64,000 nucleotides of DNA from Rubrivirga sp046845755 (GTDB lineage: Bacteria > Bacteroidota > Rhodothermia > Rhodothermales > Rubricoccaceae), in assembly GCF_046845755.1 (NCBI RefSeq), contig NZ_CP177357.1, forward strand, positions 186,001-250,000, given 5' to 3'. Each line of letters starts with the position of its first letter. The first letter of the stretch is position 1. The position numbers and the translations under genes were made by a program. The notes beneath the pieces were generated by a model. That model made no database searches, was not told the origin of the DNA, and saw only the letters and a list, made by a program, of their open reading frames with translations. Positions 7,928 through 16,691 of the stretch are shown piece by piece.

Positions 7928-8569
7928 ATGCGCTTGCTCCTGATCGCCGCCCTCCTCGCCGTCACCGGCCTCACCGCCTGCGACGCCGGCGACGCCGAGG
8001 GCACGGCCCGCCTCAACGTCCGCCTCACCGACGCGCCGTTCCCCTTCGACCTCGCCGAGGCCGCCGACGTCACCATCACCCGCATCGAGCTGCTCGCCTC
8101 GGAGCGCGACGACGACGCCGAGAACGACACGTCCAACACGGAGGGCGTCCGCGACCGGATTGTCCTTTTCGAGGGGGCCACGCGGCTCAACCTGCTCGAC
8201 CTCCGAGGCGGCATCGACACCCTGCTCGTCGCCGGCGCCGAGTTCCCGGCCGACGGCGGGTACGACCGCCTGCGCATCTTCGTCGACGAGGACGCCGAGG
8301 TCCGCTTTTTCGACGGCTCCGTCTACGCCCTCAAGCTGCCCTCGGCCCAGCAAAGCGGCATCAAGATCGCCCTGCCCAGCTACACCGTCGGCGCCGGCGG
8401 CGAGGTCGACGTGCTCGTCGACTTCGACGTGGAGCGCTCGTTCGTGACGCGCGGCAACCCGGCCTCCGCCAACTTCCAGGGCTTCCTGTTCAAGCCCGTC
8501 CTGCACGTCAAGGACTTCGCGACGGACGACGGCGGGACCGAGGCCGACAGCACCTCGACGACGGGCTAA
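7928..8569 (+). CDS. DUF4382 domain lipoprotein
   Basis: The 213-residue product begins with a lipoprotein signal (MRLLLIAALLAVTGLTACDA; lipobox LTAC, lipidated Cys at about residue 18). The mature part reads ARLNVRLTDAPFPFDLAEAA, then VTITRIELL and a beta-rich segment ending FKPVLHVKDF, which matches the DUF4382 family of exported beta-sandwich proteins. The function of DUF4382 is unknown. ATG at 7928 is chosen because it starts the signal peptide; an in-frame upstream start (7820) would bury it. A strong bidirectional terminator separates it from the convergent cyclophilin gene. Confidence 0.88.
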   Translation: MRLLLIAALLAVTGLTACDAGDAEGTARLNVRLTDAPFPFDLAEAADVTITRIELLASERDDDAENDTSNTEGVRDRIVLFEGATRLNLLDLRGGIDTLLVAGAEFPADGGYDRLRIFVDEDAEVRFFDGSVYALKLPSAQQSGIKIALPSYTVGAGGEVDVLVDFDVERSFVTRGNPASANFQGFLFKPVLHVKDFATDDGGTEADSTSTTG

Positions 8570-8586
8570 TCTGGCCGCCCAGACAG

Positions 8587-8626
8587 ACCGCGCCCCCGAC
8601 TGGCCGATGCCGGTCGGGGGCGCGGT
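8587..8626. terminator. Strong bidirectional terminator hairpin
   Basis: ACCGCGCCCCCGAC (8587-8600) pairs perfectly over 14 bp with GTCGGGGGCGCGGT (8613-8626) around a 12-base loop. It lies between the convergent DUF4382 and cyclophilin genes and can serve both strands. Confidence 0.8.
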
Positions 8627-8647
8627 GTGCTGGGCCGAGCGGTCGGT

Positions 8648-9130
8648 CTACGACTCGTCGATCGTGACGCTCGTCATCGCATCGCCCTGCTGGATGGCGT
8701 CGACCACGTCCTGGCCCTCGGCGACCGTGCCGAAGACGGTGTGCTTGCCGTTGAGGTGCGGCTGCGGGGCGTGCGTGATGAAGAACTGCGAGCCGTTCGT
8801 GTTCGGGCCGGCGTTCGCCATCGAGAGGACGCCCGTCTCGTGCGTGAGCGGGTTGTCGCGCGTCTCGTCCTCGAACTTGTAGCCGGGGCCGCCGGAGCCG
8901 GTGCCCGTCGGGTCGCCGCCCTGGATCATAAAGTTGTTGATCACGCGGTGGAACGTGAGCCCGTCGTAGAACCCGTCGCGCGCGAGCGTGACGAAGTTGT
9001 TGACGGTCTTCGGGGCGTGCTCCGCCGCGAGGTCGACCACGATGTCGCCCTTGTCCGTCGCGATGGTCGCGCGGTAGCTCTTGGAGGGGTCGATCTGCAT
9101 CGCCGGGGGGGCGTCGTACTGCTGGGCCAT
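8648..9130 (-). CDS. Cyclophilin-type peptidyl-prolyl cis-trans isomerase
   Basis: The 160-residue single-domain cyclophilin catalyses proline cis-trans isomerisation during protein folding. Active-site motifs are present: FHRVINNFMIQGGDPTGTG (catalytic Arg in FHR), then SMANAGPNTNGSQFFIT and LNGKHTVFG. No signal peptide is seen, so it is probably cytoplasmic. ATG at 9130 gives a short 15-residue lead before the domain. It follows the SnoaL-like gene on the same strand at 42 bp and may be co-transcribed with it. Confidence 0.95.
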   Translation of the reverse strand: MAQQYDAPPAMQIDPSKSYRATIATDKGDIVVDLAAEHAPKTVNNFVTLARDGFYDGLTFHRVINNFMIQGGDPTGTGSGGPGYKFEDETRDNPLTHETGVLSMANAGPNTNGSQFFITHAPQPHLNGKHTVFGTVAEGQDVVDAIQQGDAMTSVTIDES

Positions 9131-9172
9131 GGGGTTTGGGGGTGTGGGTGGGTGTGAGGGGAAGGGTCGAGG

Positions 9173-9586
9173 TCAGGCGTCGATCAGGCCGAGGTCGGAC
9201 AGGATCTTGGCCTCGTTCGTGGTGCCCCAACGCTCGACGCAGCGTCCGTTCTCCCACCGCCCGATCTGCATGGCGGGCGCGGAGAACGTCTTGCCGGTCG
9301 GCGCGTGGCCCTTGAACTCGCCGCGGTGCGTGCCGGTGACGGTGTACCGGAAGCTCACGTACTCGTCGGTGGCGTTCATGTGCTCGACCTCGATGTCGAG
9401 GTCGGGGAACGCGGTGCGGAAGTCGGTAAAGAAGGCCTTGAGGCCCTCGCGCGTGCCCGGGTAGTCGCCGGAGTCGTGGTCGACGAAGTCGGGCGCGAGC
9501 ACCTCGTCGAGGCCGTCGAGGTGGCCGGAGGTGACGGCGGCGCCCCAGCGCTCCTGCTGGTCGAGGTTGGTCTGGCGGTCGGACAT
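9173..9586 (-). CDS. SnoaL-like / ester-cyclase family protein (NTF2-like fold)
   Basis: The 137-residue protein has the SnoaL-like polyketide-cyclase pattern: LDEVLAPDFVDHDSG, then GLKAFFTDFRTAFPDLDIEV and GRCVERWGTTNEAKIL. Members adopt an NTF2-like alpha-beta barrel with a small-molecule pocket; many are small hydrolases, isomerases or binding proteins. No polyketide pathway lies nearby, so a specific reaction cannot be assigned. ATG at 9586 is followed by a polar start with no signal peptide. Confidence 0.8.
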   Translation of the reverse strand: MSDRQTNLDQQERWGAAVTSGHLDGLDEVLAPDFVDHDSGDYPGTREGLKAFFTDFRTAFPDLDIEVEHMNATDEYVSFRYTVTGTHRGEFKGHAPTGKTFSAPAMQIGRWENGRCVERWGTTNEAKILSDLGLIDA

Positions 9587-9716
9587 GGAGAGGTAAGGGG
9601 GGGGGGGGAGGGGACCTCACGAATGGGTGACGGTCGGGGGCCGTTCCTCGGATCGGCGGAGGTGGCGGGCGTTTCACGCGAGTCGGCCCGTCTCGGGCGT
9701 GGCGTCGGCCGGTCCC

Positions 9717-9737
9717 GGGCACGCCACCGGCGTGCCC
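9717..9737 (-). terminator. Terminator hairpin directly after the ABC exporter
   Basis: GGGCACGCC-ACC-GGCGTGCCC is a perfect 9-bp stem with a 3-base loop. It abuts the ABC-transporter stop codon (9738-9740) on its downstream side. Confidence 0.65.
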
Positions 9738-11537
9738 CTACAGTGTCGGGTCGGCGACGGCCTCGGCGCCGACGAACTGGCGCTCGGCGAGGTCCGCGTA
9801 GAGCCCGCCCTCGGCCACCAGCTCGGCGTGCGTGCCCGTTCCGACCACGCGGCCCGCGTCGAGCACCACGATCCGGTCGGCGTCGCGGACGGTCGCGAGC
9901 CGGTGGGCGATCACGAACGTCGTCCGGCCCTCCATCAAATCCGCGAGCGCCTCCTGCACCGCCGCCTCGGAGTGGGCGTCGAGCGCGGATGTGGCTTCGT
10001 CGAGGAGCAGGATCGGCGGGTCCTTGAGGAGCGCGCGCGCGATGGCTACCCGTTGGCGCTGGCCGCCGGAGAGCTTGACGCCGCGCTCGCCGACGGCCGT
10101 GTCGTAGCCGTCGGGGAAGCCGGCGATAAAGTCGTGGGCGTTCGCCGCCAGCGCCGCCGCCTCCACCTCGGCGTCGGTCGCGTCGAGGCGCCCGTAGCGG
10201 ATGTTCTCGCGCAGCGTGAGGCCGAAGAGCTGGACGTCCTGGGCGACCAGCGACACGGCGTCGCGGACGCTGGCGACCGTCGCCTCCCGGAGATCGACGC
10301 CGTCGATGCGGACGGCGCCGGCGCTGGGGTCGTAGAAGCGGGGGATGAGGTGGAGGAGCGTCGTCTTGCCCGCCCCACTCGGGCCGACGAGCGCGATCGT
10401 CTCGCCCGGCGCGGCCCGGACCGTCACGTCTTGGAGGATCGCCGGGCCGTCGCCGTAGCCGAACGTCACGCCGTCCAGCTCGACCGCGCCGCGCACGTTC
10501 GCGAGGGGGTGCGCATCAGGCGCGTCGGCGATCTCCGGGTCCGTGTCCAGGATCTCGAAGAGCCGCTCCGAGGCGCCGGCCGCGCTCTGGAACGAGGTGT
10601 ACAGGCGGCCGGCGCCGGCCACGCTCCGCGCGATGTTGAGCGCGTAGAAGATGAACGCGACGAGCGCGCCCGCCGTCAGCCGCCCGGCGATCACCTCGCG
10701 CCCGCCGAACCAGAAGATGGTCACGAGCGCGATCGAGAAGCCCAGCCCGACGCCGCTCCAGAACGCCGACACGATCCACGCGCGGCGCTTGGCGACCCCG
10801 AACAGGTCTTCGACGGCGTCGCTGTAGCGGCCGACCTCGTACGGCTCGCGCGCGAACGCCTTGACGACGCGGACGGCCGAGATGGCCTCCTCGGCGACGG
10901 CCGTCGTGTCCGCCAGCCGGTCCTGGATGCTCCGCGACAGCTTGCGGACGACGAGCCCGAACGACCGCATCGCGATGGCGACGGGCGGGACGACGGCGAA
11001 GATGACGAGCGACAGCCGCCAGTTCAGCGCGAGCATCAAGGCGACCGAGCCCACGAGCGTCAGCGCCAGCCGCAGCGTCTCGGCCAGGTCGCTCGTCACG
11101 GCCGACTGCACCTTCGACACGTCGTTCGTCAGCCGGGACGTGATCTCGCCCGTCCGCTGATCCGCAAAGAAGCCGAGCCCCAGGCTGTGGAGGTGGCCGT
11201 AGATCGTCCGCCGGAGGTCGGTGACCACGCGCTCGCCGGTCCACTCCATGAGGTACGAGCCGCCGAAGCCGAGCGCGGCCTGGAGCGCGAACAGGCCCAG
11301 AAGCGCCAGCGCCAGCGTGTCGAGCAGCCCGCTGTTGGCGGCCTCGAAGACGGAGTCGAGCAGGCGCTGCAGGCCGAGCGGGACGACGAGCCCGACGGCC
11401 GTCGAGACGAGCGTCAGCGCGACGGCGACCGCCAGCCGCCCGCGGTAGGGGCGGGCGTAGGCCAGGATCCGCCGCATCGTCGCGACGAGCGGTGGCTTCG
11501 GGGCCTTGGCGCCGGGGTCGGGGATCGGGTCAGCCAT
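9738..11537 (-). CDS. ABC exporter, fused permease and ATPase (MsbA/multidrug type)
   Basis: The 599-residue half-transporter has six predicted membrane helices in the first 320 or so residues, then a nucleotide-binding domain. Walker A is GPSGAGKTT, the Q-loop follows, the signature is LSGGQRQRVAIARAL, Walker B is ILLLDEATSALD and the H-loop is IAHRLATV. It works as a homodimer or heterodimer in the inner membrane. Family members flip lipid A precursors or export drugs; no neighbour fixes the substrate. A hairpin follows the stop codon. Upstream lies a 243-bp gap containing dispersed-repeat DNA but no gene. Confidence 0.93.
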   Translation of the reverse strand: MADPIPDPGAKAPKPPLVATMRRILAYARPYRGRLAVAVALTLVSTAVGLVVPLGLQRLLDSVFEAANSGLLDTLALALLGLFALQAALGFGGSYLMEWTGERVVTDLRRTIYGHLHSLGLGFFADQRTGEITSRLTNDVSKVQSAVTSDLAETLRLALTLVGSVALMLALNWRLSLVIFAVVPPVAIAMRSFGLVVRKLSRSIQDRLADTTAVAEEAISAVRVVKAFAREPYEVGRYSDAVEDLFGVAKRRAWIVSAFWSGVGLGFSIALVTIFWFGGREVIAGRLTAGALVAFIFYALNIARSVAGAGRLYTSFQSAAGASERLFEILDTDPEIADAPDAHPLANVRGAVELDGVTFGYGDGPAILQDVTVRAAPGETIALVGPSGAGKTTLLHLIPRFYDPSAGAVRIDGVDLREATVASVRDAVSLVAQDVQLFGLTLRENIRYGRLDATDAEVEAAALAANAHDFIAGFPDGYDTAVGERGVKLSGGQRQRVAIARALLKDPPILLLDEATSALDAHSEAAVQEALADLMEGRTTFVIAHRLATVRDADRIVVLDAGRVVGTGTHAELVAEGGLYADLAERQFVGAEAVADPTL

Positions 11538-11644
11538 CGCCGCTCAACGCGGGGCGCGAGCGCCGGGGTTCACCCTCCGCCGCTTCCTCACGGCTGCTGG
11601 CGGCCTCGCCGAGCCCGCACGCGGCCATTGGCGAGGTTGGCGTT

Positions 11645-11676
11645 GAGATCCTTCGCTGCCGCTCAGGATGACAAGG
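11645..11676. repeat. Dispersed intergenic repeat of the 'FAAAQDD' type
   Basis: The segment contains ATCCT (11648-11652) and AGGAT (11665-11669) arms around TCGCTGCCGCTC, and in one frame reads LRSFAAAQDDK. From memory, near-identical strings recur in intergenic DNA of many unrelated GC-rich bacteria; no search was run. It sits in the 11538-11780 gap, which holds no gene. Confidence 0.5.
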
Positions 11677-11780
11677 TCCGCGGGGAAGGCGCGAGCGACG
11701 CCGTTCCGGTATTCAGCGTCGCCCTCTCCTGCCGACTGTCTTGGGTCACCGATGACCGACGACTGAAACCCGACGACCCC

Positions 11781-14027
11781 TTACAGCCGCACGCGGAGCT
11801 GGGCGCCGAGGTCGCTCACCCGCTGCCCCTCGACGGCGTTCACACCCGACCCGATCCGGTTCACGTTGCGGAGCCACGTCGTCGCCAGCTTGAGTTGGGC
11901 CGTGACATCGGAGGTCGGCTTGGCGGTGACCACGACGTAGCCGCGGACGCCGCGGCCGGAGAGCGCCGGGATCGCGAAGACGCCCGTGAGGTCGTTCTCG
12001 AAGGCGTACAGGCGCGCGTCGTAGGTCTCGGTGTCGAACAGCGTCAGCCGGAGGTCGGTGCGGAGCCACGCGAGCGCTTGCCAGCGGATGTCCTGGTAGA
12101 CGAGCGAGCCGGTCGACACGCCGACCTCGGGGCGCTCGTCGACGAAGCGGGAGCCCTCGACGCGCGAGCGCAGGCGCAGGCGGCGGCTGGCGTCCCACTC
12201 GCCCTGCAGGCGGACGGTCTGGCGCGTCTGCTCGCCGAGCCCGCCGACGACCGAACCGGGCACCGCGTTCGGCACGTCGATCCCCGTCTCTCGCGTCTCC
12301 GTCCGGGCCTGGAGGTAGATGCGCGAAAAGCGGCCGGCGCGGTGCTCGACGTGGAGCAGCGCCTCGTGGCCCGTGCTCGGGCGCGGCACGTTGACGCGCA
12401 GGAACGGAAAGCGGTAGCGGTCGAGGTACGCGTTGACCGTCCACGCCCGCGACGGCGTGACGGTGACGCCCGCGTAGACCCCGCGCTCGTTGCGGCCGAC
12501 CCCGTTGCGCTCGCCGAACGGGTAGCCGTGGAGGCTGGTAAAGTCGGGCGCGTAGCTGCGGCCGACGATCAAGAGGTCCGCGCTGCTCCCGAGGTCGACG
12601 CCGACGCCGCCGACGGCGCCGAGCCCGCCGCCCGCGCCCCGGGCGACCTCGCCGAACGCGACACCTTGCCGCGTTGTCGCATCCGCGTACGCACTGACGA
12701 CCGTCGCCTCGGTGCCTGCGAAGTCGAACAACTCGTCGGGCCGCGTGCCCGCCGCGAGCGGGGTGCCGAACGCCGACCGCGTCGCGACCACGCCCGCCCG
12801 GCCCTCGACGGTGCCCGTCGAGACGCGGTATTCGGCCGCGCCGCCGACGAGCGTTTCGTCGAGCGCGTCCTTGCGCGCCAGCTCGCGGTCTGTCCGGTGG
12901 AGCCCGTCGGCGCCCAGACTCGTCACGACGGCGTCGACGGCGCCGGGCGGCAGGTCGGGGGCCGAGAGGTCCGACGAGTCGGGGAGAAAGACGCTGGCGT
13001 CGAGCGCGCGGCGGCTGGCGAAGGCGCTCACGAACAGGCGCGGCGTGACGGCGACCGAGAGGGCGGCGCCCCGGAAAAAGTGGTTCTCGTCGACCGACCC
13101 GTACGGCCGGATGCCCCGGCCCCGGCGCAGCGGCCCGCCGGTCGCGTCGGGCCCTTTCCCAAACCCGGACGCGCGCCACAGCGCCACGCCCTGGCCGAAC
13201 TGCGCCGAGTAGTCGCCGAGGATGAGCGCGTCGAGCCGGCCCATGTCGAGGAGCGCGACGTGCGCGCTCTGGTAGTCGTAGCCGTACGTGTTCGTCCCAC
13301 CGTCGACGTGGAACGGCTCGCCGGGGTCTTTTTCGAGTGTCAGGTTCACCGACACCTGCCGCCGGTACGTGGCCTGCAAGCGCGTGTAGATCCGCTCGGG
13401 CGAGCCGAGGTACGCGCGCGTCGAGTCCGGCCCGTCGTAGGCCGCGCCCAGGTCGAGCCGTCGCTGGACGCGCTGTGTCCCCGAGACCCGCAGTCCGCCG
13501 AGCACGGCGCCCACGGTCGGGACGGCGGGGAAGCGCTGGGGTCGGGCGGCCTCGAAAGCGTCACCGATCGTCAGGTACGGCCGGGCGTCGAGGTAGGCGT
13601 CGGGCGTGACGCCGTCGACCGCGCGCAAGCCGGGAAGGGAGGTGAAGGGGCCATTTGCGATCCGGTGCCGAACGATCGCCGCCGCGAGCGTGGGCCCGAG
13701 CGCGGGCACCTGCGCCAGCTCCGCCGCCGTCGCCGTGTTGACGTCGAGCGGCTGCTCGTCGAGCGAGGTCAGCAGCTCCAGCAGCTCGGTCGGGTCGCCG
13801 GCGAGGTCGTCTTCGAGCAGCGCCTCGAAGCGGGCGTCGGTCTCGGCGTCCGTGCCGAGCGTGTCGGCGGGCGTCTGGGCGCTGGCGACCGCTGCCAGCA
13901 GGAGGGCCACCAGCCACAGCCCGATTCTATTCGAGCGCGCCCGCGTGAGAGTGACGGCGGGAAAGGGAGGCGTCGAACCGACCGCTGGGAGGCCGGTTGG
14001 GTCGATGTGGGGAATGGGCGAGGCCAT
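11781..14027 (-). CDS. Helix-hairpin-helix domain protein with predicted outer-membrane beta-barrel
   Basis: This is a 748-residue exported protein. A signal-like segment (IGLWLVALLLAAVASAQ) lies at about residues 35-51 after an unusually long N-terminal lead. Residues 90-150 carry ComEA-like helix-hairpin-helix motifs (PLDVNTATAAELAQVPALGP and a second LPGLRAVDGVTPDAYL). The rest is rich in alternating aromatic/polar strands typical of outer-membrane barrels. HhH plus barrel proteins occur in Bacteroidota; a role in DNA binding or uptake is possible but unproven. The start codon lies 2 bp after the stop of the PorV-like gene, indicating an operon. Confidence 0.8.
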   Translation of the reverse strand: MASPIPHIDPTGLPAVGSTPPFPAVTLTRARSNRIGLWLVALLLAAVASAQTPADTLGTDAETDARFEALLEDDLAGDPTELLELLTSLDEQPLDVNTATAAELAQVPALGPTLAAAIVRHRIANGPFTSLPGLRAVDGVTPDAYLDARPYLTIGDAFEAARPQRFPAVPTVGAVLGGLRVSGTQRVQRRLDLGAAYDGPDSTRAYLGSPERIYTRLQATYRRQVSVNLTLEKDPGEPFHVDGGTNTYGYDYQSAHVALLDMGRLDALILGDYSAQFGQGVALWRASGFGKGPDATGGPLRRGRGIRPYGSVDENHFFRGAALSVAVTPRLFVSAFASRRALDASVFLPDSSDLSAPDLPPGAVDAVVTSLGADGLHRTDRELARKDALDETLVGGAAEYRVSTGTVEGRAGVVATRSAFGTPLAAGTRPDELFDFAGTEATVVSAYADATTRQGVAFGEVARGAGGGLGAVGGVGVDLGSSADLLIVGRSYAPDFTSLHGYPFGERNGVGRNERGVYAGVTVTPSRAWTVNAYLDRYRFPFLRVNVPRPSTGHEALLHVEHRAGRFSRIYLQARTETRETGIDVPNAVPGSVVGGLGEQTRQTVRLQGEWDASRRLRLRSRVEGSRFVDERPEVGVSTGSLVYQDIRWQALAWLRTDLRLTLFDTETYDARLYAFENDLTGVFAIPALSGRGVRGYVVVTAKPTSDVTAQLKLATTWLRNVNRIGSGVNAVEGQRVSDLGAQLRVRL

Positions 14028-14029
14028 CG

Positions 14030-14854
14030 CTAAAAGGCGACTTCGACGCTGACGGCGGGCGTCAGCCCCAGCGTGGGGTGCGACTCGGCGGCGAGGTCGG
14101 CGCGGAGCGCCCCGGCGTGGACGCCGGCGCCCAGCGAGAACCGCTCCGGCCGCGACGACACGCCCGCGCGGAGGACGAGCGGCTCGGCGACGCGGACCTC
14201 GGCCCCGGCGCGGACGGAGACCCCGAAGTCGAGGTCTTGGTCGGCGTCGAGCAGCAGGACGGCGCGGTCCGACGGCGAGTACGCCAGCCCGACCGTCAGG
14301 CCGGGGACGGTCGAGGCCGAGCGCTCGAGGTCGGCCTCGTCGCCCAGCCCCAAGCCCAGCAGGTTGCGGCCGGCGAGCCCCACGCGCAGGCCGGGCAGCA
14401 CGTCGCCCTGCACGCCCGCGTCGAGCAGGATCGCGGTGTTGGAGCCGTAGCCCTGCGTCGAGGCGGTTTCGACGCCGACCGCCAACCCGGCGTCGAGCCG
14501 GCGCGAGCGGCTGAGCGGGAGCGCGCGCGCCAGCCCGAGCACCACGCGCGTCTCGCGGCGCTCGGAGAACCCGTACGTGCGGGCGTGCACGGCAACCGTC
14601 CCCAGGCCCGTCGGGGCGGCGGCGGCGACCGAGCCCAGGCGCAGCTCGGACAGCCCGAACGCCTGGCTCGCGGCGACGGCCGCGCGGCGCTCCGCCAGCG
14701 ACGCCCACGTGGCGGGGTTCGCGACGCCCCACGCCTGGCCCCCGACGGCGGCGCCGGCGCGGCCCAACCCGAGGGCGCGTGCCCCGCCCTCGGCGAGCTG
14801 GGCGCTGGCAGCCGGCGCGAGCGCGAGGAGGGCAGCGAGCGGGAGGGCGCGCAT
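14030..14854 (-). CDS. PorV/PorQ-like outer-membrane protein
   Basis: A signal peptide (MRALPLAALLALAPAASAQ) is followed by GARALGLGRAGAAVGG and GVANPATWASL, the N-terminal pattern of the PorV/PorQ/UPF0164 outer-membrane family. A series of beta strands ends in a C-terminal Phe (VSVEVAF), typical of barrel proteins. PorV-type proteins serve as T9SS shuttle/attachment subunits; this one may be a paralogue. ATG at 14854 is preferred over GTG at 14863 because it gives a clean signal peptide. It is co-directional with, and 2 bp from, the HhH-barrel gene and divergent from the PorD-like gene. Confidence 0.75.
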   Translation of the reverse strand: MRALPLAALLALAPAASAQLAEGGARALGLGRAGAAVGGQAWGVANPATWASLAERRAAVAASQAFGLSELRLGSVAAAAPTGLGTVAVHARTYGFSERRETRVVLGLARALPLSRSRRLDAGLAVGVETASTQGYGSNTAILLDAGVQGDVLPGLRVGLAGRNLLGLGLGDEADLERSASTVPGLTVGLAYSPSDRAVLLLDADQDLDFGVSVRAGAEVRVAEPLVLRAGVSSRPERFSLGAGVHAGALRADLAAESHPTLGLTPAVSVEVAF

Positions 14855-14895
14855 AATTGCCACCGGACGGCGTTCGGGAGGGCGAGCGGCCCCGG

Positions 14896-14903
14896 TAGTT
14901 TGC
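14896..14903 (+). promoter_or_regulatory. Candidate promoter of the DUF4835 gene (TAGTTTGC)
   Basis: TAGTTTGC is close to the TAnnTTTG -7 element. A TTCG 19 bp upstream could serve as the -33 element. It lies 31 bp before the GTG start codon, in the 80-bp divergent intergenic region. Confidence 0.4.
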
Positions 14904-14934
14904 AGGCCGCCGATAAAAACATACGCGACCCACC

Positions 14935-15837
14935 GTGCGCCTCCTCGCCCTCGCCCTGTTCCTCGCCCCCCTCGCCGCCGGCGCCCAGGAGCTCCGCTGC
15001 CAGATCACGCTCAACGACGACGCCGTCACGGGCTCCGAGTTCGGCTACCTCCAGGAGCTCCGCGAGGAGCTCGTCCGCTACGTCAACGGGCGGACGTGGA
15101 CCGACGACGTCTACGAGCCCGAGGAGCGGATCGACTGCCAGATCCAGGTGACGCTGACCGAGGCGCTGTCGCAGACGCTGTTCAACGCGCGCATGGTGGT
15201 CCAGGCGAGCCGGCCCATCTACGGCACGGCGCAGCGGACGACCACCTTCCGCGTGGCCGACAACTCGTGGCGGTTCACGTACGCGCGTGGCCAGAACCTG
15301 ATCTACGACCCCAACCAGTTCAACGAGCTGACCTCGGTCCTCGACTTCTACGCCAACCTCATCCTGGGCTACGACTACGACACGTTCTCGCCCTTGGGGG
15401 GGACGGAGTTCTTCGAGCGCGCCCAGCGGATCGCCGAGCTGTCGCGGGCCAGCGAGGCGGGCCAGCCCGGCGGCGGGTGGTACGGCCGAGGCGCTGAGGA
15501 CCGGGCCCGCGCCACGCTCGTGCAGGAGATCCTCGACCCCGTCTTCGAGCCCGTCCGCCGCGCCCAGTACGACTACCACTTCGGCGCGCTCGACCACTTT
15601 GTTAGCCGCCCGCAGCAGGCGTGGGCCAAGACCATCGAGATGCTGACGTCGCTCCACGACCTGTACCTGACCACGAACCGCCGGCGCTACGTGACCGACG
15701 TGTTCTTCGGGGCCAAGTACCAGGAGTTCGTGGCCCTGCTCGCCGAGTCGCCCCAGCGCAACGAGGCCTACTCGATGCTGTCGGAGATGGACTCGGCGCA
15801 CATCGGGGCGTACGACGCGCTCGTCAACAGCCGGTAA
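14935..15837 (+). CDS. DUF4835 family protein (PorD-like)
   Basis: The 300-residue protein begins with a signal peptide (MRLLALALFLAPLAAGAQ). The body matches DUF4835, the family reported with T9SS (PorD-like) in Bacteroidota: near the start of the mature protein LRCQITLNDD, then YVNGRTWTDDVY, then FNELTSVLDFYANLILGYDY, and a C-terminal DVFFGAKYQEFVALL. It is probably periplasmic or outer-membrane associated. The start is a GTG. It is divergent from a PorV-like gene, and a protein with a T9SS sorting domain occurs elsewhere in the window, so T9SS is likely functional here. PorD equivalence is inferred from family and context. Confidence 0.88.
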   Translation: MRLLALALFLAPLAAGAQELRCQITLNDDAVTGSEFGYLQELREELVRYVNGRTWTDDVYEPEERIDCQIQVTLTEALSQTLFNARMVVQASRPIYGTAQRTTTFRVADNSWRFTYARGQNLIYDPNQFNELTSVLDFYANLILGYDYDTFSPLGGTEFFERAQRIAELSRASEAGQPGGGWYGRGAEDRARATLVQEILDPVFEPVRRAQYDYHFGALDHFVSRPQQAWAKTIEMLTSLHDLYLTTNRRRYVTDVFFGAKYQEFVALLAESPQRNEAYSMLSEMDSAHIGAYDALVNSR

Positions 15838-15864
15838 CGGATCGGGCGTCTCAATCGCGATCCG
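15838..15864 (+). terminator. Terminator-like hairpin after the DUF4835 gene
   Basis: CGGATCG (15838-15844) pairs with CGATCCG (15858-15864), a 7-bp stem directly after the stop codon with a 13-base loop. Confidence 0.4.
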
Positions 15865-15916
15865 GCCGGTGTGGCACGGTCCTGACTGTGGGGCGGGGGA
15901 GTCGACCGACTGCCCC

Positions 15917-16657
15917 ATGATCACCGCCGATTCCAGCCCCTACGCCGTCCTCGGCGTCCCCGAGACCGCCACCCCCGCCGCCCTCCGCCGCGCGTACCGT
16001 ACGCTCGCGCTCCGTTTCCACCCGGACCGCAACCCGGGCGACGCCGGGGCGGCCGAGGCTTTCCTGAAGGTGCAGGCGGCCTACGAGCAGGTCGCCCCCG
16101 CCGACCCTGACGCCGGCTTCGACGCCGAGCGCGTCGTCGCCGAGATGCAGCGCGCGGCCCACGAGGCCGAGCGCCGGCGCCACGGGCCGACGGAGATGGG
16201 CCGGGCGTGGCAGCAGGTCCGTGTCCCCCTCGTCCGCTCGCGCGTCGACCGGGTTCGGGAGGCGCTGGAGACGCCGCTCGCCCGAGGGGCGGCCGGGCTG
16301 GCCGTCGCCGCGCTCGGGGCGGGGTTGAGCGGGGCCGTCCCGCTGTGGGCCGCCGGGCTGGCCGTGCTGGCGGTCGGCGCTGCGGCCGCCCGCCTCGCCG
16401 GCCCCGACGACGGGGACTGGGCCGTCGAGACGCACTGGCAGGGCCTGCGCGACCTGCGCTACGACGTGCTCGTGCGCTGGACCGAGATCCACGCGGTGAC
16501 CGTCGGTGACGGCGTCCTCGACGTGGTGCTCGCGAGCGCCGCCGCGGACCGCCTGGCGCGGGCGCTCCCCCCGGCGGCCTTCGCAAGCCCCGGCGTGGTT
16601 CGCCTGCCGGTCGCCGAGCCCGCCCGGCTGGCGGCGCTCATCCGCGGGCAGGTGTAG
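15917..16657 (+). CDS. DnaJ-domain membrane protein
   Basis: Residues 5-60 form a J-domain: SPYAVLGVPETATPAALRRA, the HPD motif in LRFHPDRNPGDAGAAE, then FLKVQAAYE. A hydrophobic stretch (AGLAVAALGAGLSGAVPLWA and following) gives one or two membrane helices near residues 135-165. The C-terminal portion has no recognised domain. The HPD motif implies recruitment and stimulation of an Hsp70 partner, probably at the membrane. ATG at 15917 is chosen because the J-domain starts there; an in-frame start 48 bases upstream overlaps a terminator-like region. Confidence 0.85.
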   Translation: MITADSSPYAVLGVPETATPAALRRAYRTLALRFHPDRNPGDAGAAEAFLKVQAAYEQVAPADPDAGFDAERVVAEMQRAAHEAERRRHGPTEMGRAWQQVRVPLVRSRVDRVREALETPLARGAAGLAVAALGAGLSGAVPLWAAGLAVLAVGAAAARLAGPDDGDWAVETHWQGLRDLRYDVLVRWTEIHAVTVGDGVLDVVLASAAADRLARALPPAAFASPGVVRLPVAEPARLAALIRGQV

Positions 16658-16691
16658 CGGATCGGGCCGCGGAGTGGCACTCGCGCCGGCC

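Noticed and set aside
9627..14033. Very long plus-strand open frame (1468 codons) opposite the ABC exporter and HhH-barrel genes
   Set aside because: Low-complexity Arg/Ala/Gly/Asp-rich translation typical of antisense frames in GC-rich DNA; the minus strand has real domain motifs.
11781..15029. 1082-codon N-terminally extended form of the HhH-barrel protein
   Set aside because: The extra N-terminal 330 residues are antiphase to the PorV-like gene; the ATG at 14027, 2 bp after that gene's stop, is the sensible start.
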